A model generated the notes under the pieces. It searched no databases. It was not told where the DNA came from and saw nothing but the letters and a program-made list of their open reading frames with translations. The position numbers and the translations under genes were made by a program. A stretch of DNA of 6,882 nt from Elusimicrobiota bacterium (GTDB lineage Bacteria > Elusimicrobiota > Elusimicrobia > UBA1565 > UBA9628): positions 1 to 6,882 of the forward strand of contig JAGWMT010000173.1 of the NCBI GenBank assembly GCA_028871595.1, read 5' to 3'. Shown here in pieces: positions 1 through 5,614 of this stretch; position 1 is the first letter of the stretch; each line of letters begins with the position of its first letter.

Positions 1-558
1 CTCCAGGACTTGCACGTCGCTCATCCGGTTGCGGATGCCCCGGTCCTTATAATCCGCGATCTGGCGGCTGAAGCGCTCGTGCACGCCGTCGGAGATGAAC
101 GCGCGCGCCTTCGACATGTCCTGGGTGCTCCACGCCTCCTGAATGGCCGTGAAGGCGGCCGCGGCGCGGCCCAGAAACGCCGGCTCGTCGAACTTCGGGT
201 CCCGCGCTGCGATCAAAGCCAGGGCCTCGCGCCGGCGGTTGTCCAGCTCCACGTCCATGCCCTCGGTGATGGTCGAGTCGATGGCGGTCTCGCGCCGGTC
301 GATGCGGGTGTTGTTGACGGTGTACAGCGCCCAGACCAGGAAGAGGGTGAGGGGCACGCCGAATAGGGGATGCAGGAGGACGAAGTACAGGTACAGGCCG
401 ATGAAGTCCCCGCCGCCGCCCGACGATCCTCCGCCGTAGGAGCCGCCCCCGCCGTAGGAACCGCCGCCGCTGTAGCCGCCGCCGCCGCCGGCGCGGGCGA
501 AGGCGTCCGCCGCGGCGAAGAGCAGAAGGGCGAGGAGGGCGGCCTGGCGGCGGGTCAC
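1..558 (-). CDS. Tim44-like domain membrane/envelope protein, glycine-rich (3' end off window)
   Basis: The first 186 residues are visible and the C-terminus is beyond the left edge. Residues 1-21 form a signal peptide: two arginines, a run of Leu/Ala, and an A-F-A cleavage site. Residues 24-50 are almost pure Gly/Ser/Tyr. Residues 52-80 are hydrophobic and probably one membrane span. Residues 85-118 are charged and probably helical. From about residue 123 (FDEPAFLGRA, then FTAIQEAWSTQD and RAFISDGVHERF) the sequence matches the start of the Tim44-like fold (PF04280). That fold is named after the mitochondrial import subunit, but bacterial members are poorly understood. The GTG start at 558 is the only reasonable one, because an in-frame TAA lies 9 bases upstream and no other start precedes the signal peptide. 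No Shine-Dalgarno is visible; a promoter candidate immediately upstream would give a leaderless mRNA. The gene follows the outer-membrane barrel by 43 bp, which suggests an envelope role. Family assignment is fairly sure; function is unknown. Confidence 0.8.
   Translation of the reverse strand, partial: MTRRQAALLALLLFAAADAFARAGGGGGYSGGGSYGGGGSYGGGSSGGGGDFIGLYLYFVLLHPLFGVPLTLFLVWALYTVNNTRIDRRETAIDSTITEGMDVELDNRRREALALIAARDPKFDEPAFLGRAAAAFTAIQEAWSTQDMSKARAFISDGVHERFSRQIADYKDRGIRNRMSDVQVLE
409..489 (-). repeat. Glycine-rich imperfect tandem repeat inside the Tim44-like gene
   Basis: The stretch encodes residues 24-50, a Gly-rich linker in which units of the type GGGSY recur with spacing of about 6 residues (tyrosines at 29, 35 and 41). 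At the DNA level this is an imperfect GCC/GGC-rich tandem repeat of roughly 18 bases. It joins the signal peptide to the membrane span and is probably a flexible linker. Such repeats can vary in length between strains. Confidence 0.7.
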
Positions 559-564
559 GGCCGC

Positions 565-593
565 AGTTTACACCGCGAACGGCGCGGCGTCAA
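565..593 (-). promoter_or_regulatory. Candidate sigma70-type promoter giving a leaderless Tim44-like mRNA
   Basis: On the minus strand a TTGACG hexamer (593-588, 5 of 6 to the -35 consensus) is followed after exactly 17 bases by TAAACT (570-565, 4 of 6 to the -10 consensus). Counting the last base of the -10 as -7 puts +1 at position 558, which is the first base of the GTG start codon. This agrees with the lack of a Shine-Dalgarno there. The -10 is only moderate and the spacer is GC-rich, so read-through from the upstream barrel gene is an alternative. Confidence 0.4.
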
Positions 594-601
594 CCGCTCC
601 T

Positions 602-1882
602 TTAGAACGTATGGCCGAACACGAGATAGACCAAGCCGGTCTGCTCGTTGCTGAAGCCCACGTCGAGGCGGGCCAGGATGGCTTCGCCGATGGCGATGCG
701 CAAGCCGGGGCCGTAACTGTACCGGAACCCGCCGAACACGCCGGGAAGGCGGACGCTCCGGACGTGGAACTCGCGGGATAGGTCGTTGCCGCTGATGTAC
801 ACCTGGCCGGCGTCGCCGAACAGGACGCCGTCCACCTGGACGTCCCATAGGTTCATGAAGTTGAAGCCGCCCAGCTTCTCGCGGTATTCGGCGTTCGCGA
901 CGACGCGTCCCGTTCCCTGGAAGCGGTCAGGGAAAAAGCCGCGCATGTCGCCGGAGCCGCCCAAAGAAGCGAGTTCGAAGAATGGAATCTGACGGGCGTC
1001 GCCCTCCACGTACTCGCCGCCCAGGTGGACGCCGAAGATCCTCCGGCGGCTCTCCACCGGATGAAGGTAGCTGGCGTCCAAGCTGTAGCGCGTGAAGCGG
1101 AAATCGTTGGCCAGATTGATGTTGACGTGCTCCACGGAACCGATGGCGCTCCAGCCCTGGGTGGGCCGGGTGACGCTGGTGCGGTCGTTGTACACGAACG
1201 AGGCGATCACGGGGTTGGTCCGCCCGCCCGAGATGCCCGTCAGCCGCGGGAAGGCGTCCGCCGTGGCGGGGTATGGATCGTCGCTTTCGGAACTCCGCGC
1301 GATCCGGGTCTGGCGCGTTCCGGCCGTGACGGCGACGACCAGGTCGTCGGTCAGGTGCCAGCCGTAGGTGAACAGGGCGCGCTGGCGCTGGATGGCGTGA
1401 ACGGACAGCGGGGAGCGCACGTGGTTGTTGCCCAGGCCGAAGAACGGCTTGTCGGGACTGAGATAGTAGTGGTACTCCCCCAGGCCTATTCCTCGCGGAT
1501 CAAGGAAAGCCGGCGCCAGCACCGCCGCGTCGGCGCCCAGCTGGCGGCCCATCGCGGCGTTGAACTCCGCGTCCACGGTGATATCGCGGTCGCCCAGACG
1601 GCGGCCCGTGAATTTGAATCCCCCGTTCAGCTGTTGGTCCGGGGAATAGCCGGCCTCGGGCAGGACCGCCCAGTTTTTCGACCGGTCCGTGCCCGTGGAC
1701 TCGTGGTGCTCCGGGATCAGATCGCTGATCTCGTGCTGGGTTCCGGGGCCGTCGTCGGCCCATGTCTGTCCGCAAAGAAGCGGAAGAAAAACGAGCGCCG
1801 TCGCCGCGAAGGCCCGGGGGCCGAGTCGTATTCGCACCAGCCATTCATACGCTCGGCGGGCGGATAAATTCGCGCGGCTCAA
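602..1882 (-). CDS. POTRA-less Omp85/surface-antigen (BamA/TamA-type) outer-membrane beta-barrel
   Basis: This is a 426-residue predicted outer-membrane protein. A signal peptide (hydrophobic core about residues 23-38, likely cleavage near A42) is followed by a short acidic linker and then amphipathic beta strands to the C-terminus, which ends in Phe as usual for barrels folded by the BAM machinery. Omp85 hallmarks are visible: a YNDRT...P.QGW strand (about 231-244), the loop-6 motif MRGFFPDRFQG (313-323, the VRGF/Y element), NAEYRE (330-335), FGDAGQVY (355-362) and YGPGLRIA (390-397). No POTRA domain fits before the barrel, so it belongs with POTRA-less barrels related to PF01103 rather than with BamA itself. 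The TTG start at 1882 is chosen because AAGGA lies 9 bases upstream; a GTG at 1837 would give a shorter, equally good signal peptide but has no Shine-Dalgarno. The gene starts 39 bp after the ATPase gene. Substrate or partner is unknown. Confidence 0.85.
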   Translation of the reverse strand: MSRANLSARRAYEWLVRIRLGPRAFAATALVFLPLLCGQTWADDGPGTQHEISDLIPEHHESTGTDRSKNWAVLPEAGYSPDQQLNGGFKFTGRRLGDRDITVDAEFNAAMGRQLGADAAVLAPAFLDPRGIGLGEYHYYLSPDKPFFGLGNNHVRSPLSVHAIQRQRALFTYGWHLTDDLVVAVTAGTRQTRIARSSESDDPYPATADAFPRLTGISGGRTNPVIASFVYNDRTSVTRPTQGWSAIGSVEHVNINLANDFRFTRYSLDASYLHPVESRRRIFGVHLGGEYVEGDARQIPFFELASLGGSGDMRGFFPDRFQGTGRVVANAEYREKLGGFNFMNLWDVQVDGVLFGDAGQVYISGNDLSREFHVRSVRLPGVFGGFRYSYGPGLRIAIGEAILARLDVGFSNEQTGLVYLVFGHTF

Positions 1883-1891
1883 GACAGGGAT

Positions 1892-1896
1892 TCCTT
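1892..1896 (-). promoter_or_regulatory. Ribosome binding site that favours the TTG start of the barrel gene
   Basis: AAGGA on the minus strand, 9 bases before the TTG at 1882. The competing GTG at 1837 has no comparable purine run in front, so this site decides for the longer protein. Confidence 0.5.
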
Positions 1897-1921
1897 GCGC
1901 GGCTGAATTGGCGGCGACTGT

Positions 1922-3127
1922 TCAAGGAGCGACGAGTTTCTCGGGGGGCGTCGCCAGGAATTCCGCCAGGGGGATGCCTTGCCCGCCGACGAGAAGCTGT
2001 CTTTGCGGCTTGAACTCCTTGGCGAATTCGGCCATGCCCGGCAGCGAGTCCTTGCGGCGCGAGCTGGTGACTTCGAGAGCCGTCACGCGACCCTTTCCCT
2101 TGAGGACGAAGTCCACCTCGCGGTTGATCTCGCGCCAATACAGCACCTCGATGCCCGTCCCGGCTAATCCGTTGAGCAAATGCGCTCCGACCGCCGATTC
2201 CACCAGGCGGCCCCAGTAATCGGGATTCGCGCGGGCCGTCGCGAACGAATGCTCGGCGCCGCTCGTCATAAGCGCCGTGTTGAGCGCGAGAAGCTTGGGG
2301 CTGGACCCTCTCTGTCTCAAGCGGTTTCCGGAATACTTCTGAAGCCCGGTCAGCATCCCGGCGCCGGACAACAGTTCAAGATAATGGGCCAACGTCGTCG
2401 TGTTTCCAGCCTCATGAAGCTGCCCGAGCATCTTTTGGTAGGACAATATCTGGCCCGAATAGTCGCAGCCGAGGCGGAACAGCTGGCGCAGGAGCGCCGG
2501 CTTGTCCACGCGGGTCTGGAGCAGGATGTCCCTGGACAAGGTCGTCTCGACCAGGGAGTCCAGGATGTAGTGCCGCCAGCGCTCCTCGTCCGAGATGAGC
2601 GACGCGCTTCCGGGATAGCCGCCGAAATAGAGGTACTGCTCCAGCCCCAGGCCGAAGGCTTCCTTGATTTCGGCGAAGGACCAATGCGGCACGCGGACGA
2701 CCTCGAAACGGCCGGCCAAGCTTTCGCTGAGCCCCTTGCGCACCAACAGCGGAGCCGAGCCCAGGAGAACGACCTTCAGACGCGCTCCCGAGGCGGTATC
2801 CTCATCCCACAGCCGCTTGACGATTTCCGACCAGCCCTCGACCTTTTGAGCCTCGTCCAGCGCGAGCACCGCGCCGGAACGCCCCTTCTCCTTGGCCTTC
2901 AGCCGGGCGATGTCCCACTGCGTCTCGATCCAGGCCGCATTTCGCGGCGTCGGGGCGTCCGCGGTCGCGTAATGGAAGTCCGCGCCGGAGTCTTCGAGGG
3001 CCTGTCGAATGAGGGTCGTCTTGCCGACCTGGCGCGGGCCGAGCAGGGCCTGGATGAACTTGCGGGGCTCCCGCAGCCGGGCGAGAACGGTCTTGAGGAT
3101 CGGCCGGTGGAAAGTGGGGAGGGTCAT
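1922..3127 (-). CDS. AAA-type ATPase with C-terminal DUF4143 domain
   Basis: The protein is 401 residues, the usual length for the family. The N-terminal AAA_14-type ATPase domain shows Walker A GPRQVGKTT (30-38), Walker B VLALDEAQ (87-94, D91/E92), a sensor-like LLGSAPLL (121-128) and the LAGRFE element (137-142). A middle region includes YLYFGGYPG (165-173). The C-terminal DUF4143 part carries GRLVESAVGAHLL (306-318), REVDFVL (336-342) and ALEVTSS (350-356). DUF4143 resembles a PD-(D/E)XK nuclease fold; here D339 and E352 are kept, but the usual lysine of the ExK motif is threonine (T354), so nuclease activity is doubtful. These genes are common, often multicopy, in bacteria and archaea, and their role is not established; links to DNA metabolism or toxin-like modules are speculative. 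The ATG at 3127 lies 1 bp from a perfect palindrome containing its promoter, and there is no Shine-Dalgarno. It is probably its own transcription unit, perhaps reading on into the barrel gene. Confidence 0.92.
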   Translation of the reverse strand: MTLPTFHRPILKTVLARLREPRKFIQALLGPRQVGKTTLIRQALEDSGADFHYATADAPTPRNAAWIETQWDIARLKAKEKGRSGAVLALDEAQKVEGWSEIVKRLWDEDTASGARLKVVLLGSAPLLVRKGLSESLAGRFEVVRVPHWSFAEIKEAFGLGLEQYLYFGGYPGSASLISDEERWRHYILDSLVETTLSRDILLQTRVDKPALLRQLFRLGCDYSGQILSYQKMLGQLHEAGNTTTLAHYLELLSGAGMLTGLQKYSGNRLRQRGSSPKLLALNTALMTSGAEHSFATARANPDYWGRLVESAVGAHLLNGLAGTGIEVLYWREINREVDFVLKGKGRVTALEVTSSRRKDSLPGMAEFAKEFKPQRQLLVGGQGIPLAEFLATPPEKLVAP

Positions 3128-3128
3128 A

Positions 3129-3156
3129 TAATTTACTCAGTATACTGAGTAAATTA
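3129..3156. repeat. Perfect 28-bp palindrome (operator candidate) at the ATPase start
   Basis: Each 14-base arm (TAATTTACTCAGTA and its complement) matches perfectly around a centre between 3142 and 3143. It is AT-rich in a GC-rich neighbourhood. It ends 1 bp before the ATG of the AAA/DUF4143 gene and contains the -10 box of the predicted promoter. A further ACTC half-site at 3157-3160 extends the pattern to ACTC-N8-GAGT-N6-ACTC. The best reading is a dimeric repressor or autoregulatory site. In an RNA reading through from thiN it would fold into a 12-bp stem with a TATA loop next to the start codon. Confidence 0.75.
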
Positions 3157-3168
3157 ACTCATCGTCAA
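3139..3168 (-). promoter_or_regulatory. sigma70-type promoter of the AAA/DUF4143 gene
   Basis: On the minus strand TTGACG (3168-3163) and TATACT (3144-3139) are separated by 18 bases, and each hexamer matches consensus at 5 of 6 positions. The -10 is the exact centre of the 28-bp palindrome. The predicted start of transcription is near 3132, about 5 bases before the ATG at 3127, so the mRNA would be almost leaderless. A protein bound to the palindrome would exclude RNA polymerase. Confidence 0.65.
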
Positions 3169-3265
3169 GAGCATTTAAAGACTGCGGCCTCAACCTTTCT
3201 CCCAACGCGGGACGCCAAGCACTTTCACGGTAATCCGACACAGCCAGTCACAGCAACTTTATCGA

Positions 3266-3877
3266 CTAGATAAGCCAGGCCCGGCCGGAGTGAACGGTCA
3301 ATACCGTCCGCCCTTCGGCCCGGTTTCCCAGTCCCCGACTACCCCGAACCAACGCCTCCCGCCGCAGAGTGTAGCGCGCTCCGGTCAACGTCACGACGGC
3401 GCGCGGCGCGGCCAGGAGGGAGAACCGTTCACCGCGGCGAAGCCCCAATGCGTGACGCCCCGGACCCAAGAGCCGCGCCGTCCCCCCGCCGATGACGACC
3501 AACTCCAGCGCACCGCGCCGAGCCTCCAACGCCGCCAGGTTCACCAACTCGTGGTCCAGCCCACCGCCCAGCGCCCCCGCGATCCAGACCCGGGAGATGC
3601 CCGCCCGGTCCACGAAGTCCAGCGCCTTGTCCAGGTCGGAGCGGTTCTCGTCGAAGTCGCACAGGTACGCGGTCTTCTTCCAGGAACGCGGCAGCGGCCG
3701 CGGCAACGAATCCATGTCCCCCACGATCACGTCCGGGATCAGCCCCAGCGCCTTCGCGTGACGCGCCCCGCCGTCGGCGCAGACAATTGCGTTGGCGCGT
3801 AGCGCCAACTTCTTCGCCGCGGCCGGTTCCCGGAGTTCGCCGTTCAAGAAGAGCAGAACGGATTTCGCCTTCGGCAT
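3266..3877 (-). CDS. thiN: Thiamine pyrophosphokinase (thiamine diphosphokinase)
   Basis: This cytosolic enzyme transfers pyrophosphate from ATP to thiamine, giving the cofactor thiamine diphosphate (EC 2.7.6.2). The 203-residue length is normal. Family motifs appear in order: CADGGARH (33-40), GDMDSL (53-58), NRSDLDKAL (78-86, where KDxTDxxxAL is usual, the aspartates being kept), GALGGGLDHELVN (101-113), and a C-terminal small beta domain with RGSRGLGNR (178-186) and a final VHSGRAWLI. The ATG at 3877 overlaps the TAA of the transporter gene by one base (TAATG), with AAGG 4 bases upstream. The frame stays open far upstream inside the transporter gene, but that extension is an arginine/glycine/alanine-rich shadow and not part of the protein. 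It is the last gene of the operon; no clear intrinsic terminator follows. No other thiamine gene and no visible TPP riboswitch lies nearby, which suits a salvage step on imported or recycled thiamine. Confidence 0.93.
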   Translation of the reverse strand: MPKAKSVLLFLNGELREPAAAKKLALRANAIVCADGGARHAKALGLIPDVIVGDMDSLPRPLPRSWKKTAYLCDFDENRSDLDKALDFVDRAGISRVWIAGALGGGLDHELVNLAALEARRGALELVVIGGGTARLLGPGRHALGLRRGERFSLLAAPRAVVTLTGARYTLRREALVRGSRGLGNRAEGRTVLTVHSGRAWLI

Positions 3878-4749
3878 TACGCCTTCTCTTCCGGCTCCAC
3901 CTGGAGCGTCACGTGGTTGAGGTCGAAGCGTTCGGCCAGCAGGTCCTGGCCCGCCTTGAGCACCGCGCAGGCGTCGCGCCCGTCGGCCACCACCAGATGC
4001 CCGCTCATGGCCTCCTGCCCCTGCGTGACCGACCACAGGTGCAGATCGTGAACTTCCGAGACCCCGTCGAGCGCGACCAAAGCGGCGCGAATCTCCTCGA
4101 TGTCCAGATGCGCCGGCACGCCCTCCAGCAATATATGGATCGAGTCGCGCAGCAGCCAGAACGCCGTCGCCACGATCCCGACGCAGATCAAGGCGCTGAC
4201 CACCGCGTCGGCCTCGTACAGGCGCGTCGTGAGGATCACCAGCGCCGCGACGATGGCCCCCACGGAGCCCACCGCGTCGGAGAGCACGTGCATCAGCGCC
4301 CCGCGCAGATTGATGTTCCCCTCGCTTTCCTTCCAGAGCATCGCCGCCGAGCCCAGGTTCGCCAGCAGGCCGATCACCGCGATGAGCAGCATGGGCCCCG
4401 CCGCGACCGGCGTGGGGAAGACCCAGCGCGCCCACGCCTCGCGCAGGATGAAGCCCGTGGCCACCATCAGCGCCACCGCGTTGCCCAGCGCCGCCAGCAC
4501 CTCCACGCGCCGATAGCCGAAGGTGCGCTTCGGGTCCGGCGGCAGGCGCGCCAGCATGGCCGCGAACAGGCTCAGGCCCAGCCCCAGCAGGTCCACCGCC
4601 ATGTGCGTGGCGTCGGCGATCAAGGCCAGGCTGCCCGACCACCAGCCCCCGGCCAGCTCCGCGACGAAGATCACCGCCGTCAGCGCGATGGCCGCGCTGA
4701 GCGGCTTCATCCCGCGGTCCGAGGCGCCGTGGTCGTGGCCGCCGCTCAT
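3877..4749 (-). CDS. Cation diffusion facilitator (CzcD/ZitB-like Zn/Co/Cd efflux)
   Basis: This inner-membrane antiporter of 290 residues exports divalent metal, probably Zn2+, in exchange for protons. A short His-containing N-terminus (HDH at 5-7) precedes six expected membrane helices between about residues 17 and 202. The transport-site motifs are present in both halves: D46-A-T-H49-x3-D53 in helix 2 and H154-x3-D158 in helix 5, the HD-HD pattern of zinc-type CDF proteins. SGSLALIADATHM (38-50) and FGYRRVEVLAALGN (77-90) are typical. The cytoplasmic C-terminal domain (about 203-290) has EVHDLHLWSV (232-241), H251 and NHVTLQVE (278-285), where CzcD/ZitB relatives bind regulatory zinc. The ATG at 4749 follows the methyltransferase stop after one base and has no Shine-Dalgarno, so translation probably depends on coupling. 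No metal-responsive regulator is visible nearby; constitutive homeostasis expression with the operon is likely. Exact metal specificity cannot be read from sequence. Confidence 0.94.
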   Translation of the reverse strand: MSGGHDHGASDRGMKPLSAAIALTAVIFVAELAGGWWSGSLALIADATHMAVDLLGLGLSLFAAMLARLPPDPKRTFGYRRVEVLAALGNAVALMVATGFILREAWARWVFPTPVAAGPMLLIAVIGLLANLGSAAMLWKESEGNINLRGALMHVLSDAVGSVGAIVAALVILTTRLYEADAVVSALICVGIVATAFWLLRDSIHILLEGVPAHLDIEEIRAALVALDGVSEVHDLHLWSVTQGQEAMSGHLVVADGRDACAVLKAGQDLLAERFDLNHVTLQVEPEEKA

Positions 4750-4750
4750 A

Positions 4751-5614
4751 TTAAAGGACGGGCTTGGCTTTCTGCCGGGAGATCTCGTAGAGCAGGGCCG
4801 TGGCCGCGCAGGAGGCGTTCAAGCTGCCCACGCCGTGTTCCACCTGCGGGATGCGCAGGAGCTCGTCGCAGCCGGCGCGCACCAGCGGGCGCAGGCCGTA
4901 GCCCTCCGAGCCGATCACCAGCACGCACGGCGTGTTCAGCCGCGCGTCCCAGCAGTCCTTGCCCGCCGCGTCGGCCCCGTACACCCAGAACCCCGCGTCC
5001 TTGCACAAGGCCAAGGTCTGCGCCAGGTTCACCACGCGGTGCACCGGGATTTTGAGGACCGCGCCCGCCGAGGACTGCACCGCCGCCTGAGTCACCGGCG
5101 ACGAGCGCCGCTCGGGCGCCACCAGGCAGCGCGCGCCCAATTGCAGGGCCGAGCGCGCGATGGCTCCCAGGTTGTGCGGATCCTGGATCTGATCCAGCGC
5201 CACCACGACGACGCCCTTCTTGCGCTCCTCGTCCAGGCCCCGGATCCACTCGCCGAACGTGGCCGACGGGTCGTACGTGGTGCGCAGGGCGATGCCCTGG
5301 TGCTTGCCGCCCTTCACCGCGCGGTCCAGTTCCGGGCGCGCCATGTACTGCACCGCCACGCCCAGGTCCTTGGCCTTGCGGATCAGCTCGCCGATGGACT
5401 CGTTCTTGTGCTCGTGCTCGATCCACAGCTCGCGGCAGTCGTAGGGGATGTTCTCGAGCGCCGCGCCCACGGCCTCGAAGCCGGCGACCCAGCGCGTCTC
5501 CGCGTTGGTCGGGCGCTCGGAGGCCTCGTCGTTCGCGCTCTGCGGCGGGCGGGCGGCGTGACGCGGTTTGTTGCCGCGGTAGCCGTCGGATTTCTTGCCG
5601 AATTTGGGCTTCAT
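4751..5614 (-). CDS. rlmB: RlmB/TrmH-family 23S rRNA (guanosine-2'-O)-methyltransferase
   Basis: This SAM-dependent SPOUT (trefoil-knot) methyltransferase, 287 residues long, probably makes a 2'-O-methylguanosine in 23S rRNA (G2251 in E. coli RlmB). The N-terminal substrate-binding domain spans about 42-115 (VAGFEAVGAAL, then KHQGIALR at 104-111). The catalytic domain shows motif 1 LDQIQDPHNLGAIARSA (140-156, N148 and R154), motif 2 VIGSEGYGLR (233-242, E237) and motif 3 IPQVEHGVGSLNASCA (255-270, S264, N266). E. coli RlmB is about 243 residues; here an extra 40 or so basic, disordered-looking residues lead the protein and may touch RNA. The ATG at 5614 overlaps the cysS stop as ATGA, with GAGG 5 bases upstream. 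Pairing with cysS is familiar in other bacteria, where RlmB-type genes often sit beside it. The exact target nucleotide is inferred; a tRNA or other rRNA target is possible. Confidence 0.92.
   Translation of the reverse strand: MKPKFGKKSDGYRGNKPRHAARPPQSANDEASERPTNAETRWVAGFEAVGAALENIPYDCRELWIEHEHKNESIGELIRKAKDLGVAVQYMARPELDRAVKGGKHQGIALRTTYDPSATFGEWIRGLDEERKKGVVVVALDQIQDPHNLGAIARSALQLGARCLVAPERRSSPVTQAAVQSSAGAVLKIPVHRVVNLAQTLALCKDAGFWVYGADAAGKDCWDARLNTPCVLVIGSEGYGLRPLVRAGCDELLRIPQVEHGVGSLNASCAATALLYEISRQKAKPVL

Noticed and set aside
10..654. Plus-strand small frames opposite the Tim44-like gene
   Set aside because: The minus strand here has a signal peptide, membrane span and Tim44-like motif; the plus-strand frames have none.
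1025..1867. Plus-strand open frame of 280 codons opposite the barrel gene
   Set aside because: Mirror of the barrel gene's codon pattern; composition is Val/Gly/Arg-rich with no motif.
2180..3148. Plus-strand open frame of 322 codons opposite the ATPase gene
   Set aside because: Antisense to a well-supported AAA/DUF4143 gene, low-complexity composition, no domain and no ribosome site.
3242..3255. Short direct repeat of CACAGC/CAGC-type sequence near the end of thiN
   Set aside because: Too short to distinguish from chance and not associated with any element boundary.
3157..3265. Possible terminator after thiN
   Set aside because: Only short weak inverted repeats (such as CCCGCGTTGGG) are present and no U-run follows in the thiN direction. 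The 28-bp palindrome could stall polymerase, but it too lacks a U-tract.
3878..4642. In-frame upstream extension of thiN that would make a 458-residue protein
   Set aside because: The extra residues are Gly/Ala/Arg shadow sequence lying within the transporter gene; the ThiN family begins at the ATG at 3877, which also has the TAATG overlap and an AAGG site.
3787..5055. Long plus-strand open frame (422 codons) opposite the transporter and methyltransferase genes
   Set aside because: It is Arg/His/Gln/Pro-rich, has no recognisable domain and lies antisense to two genes with complete family motifs. It is a GC-rich shadow frame.
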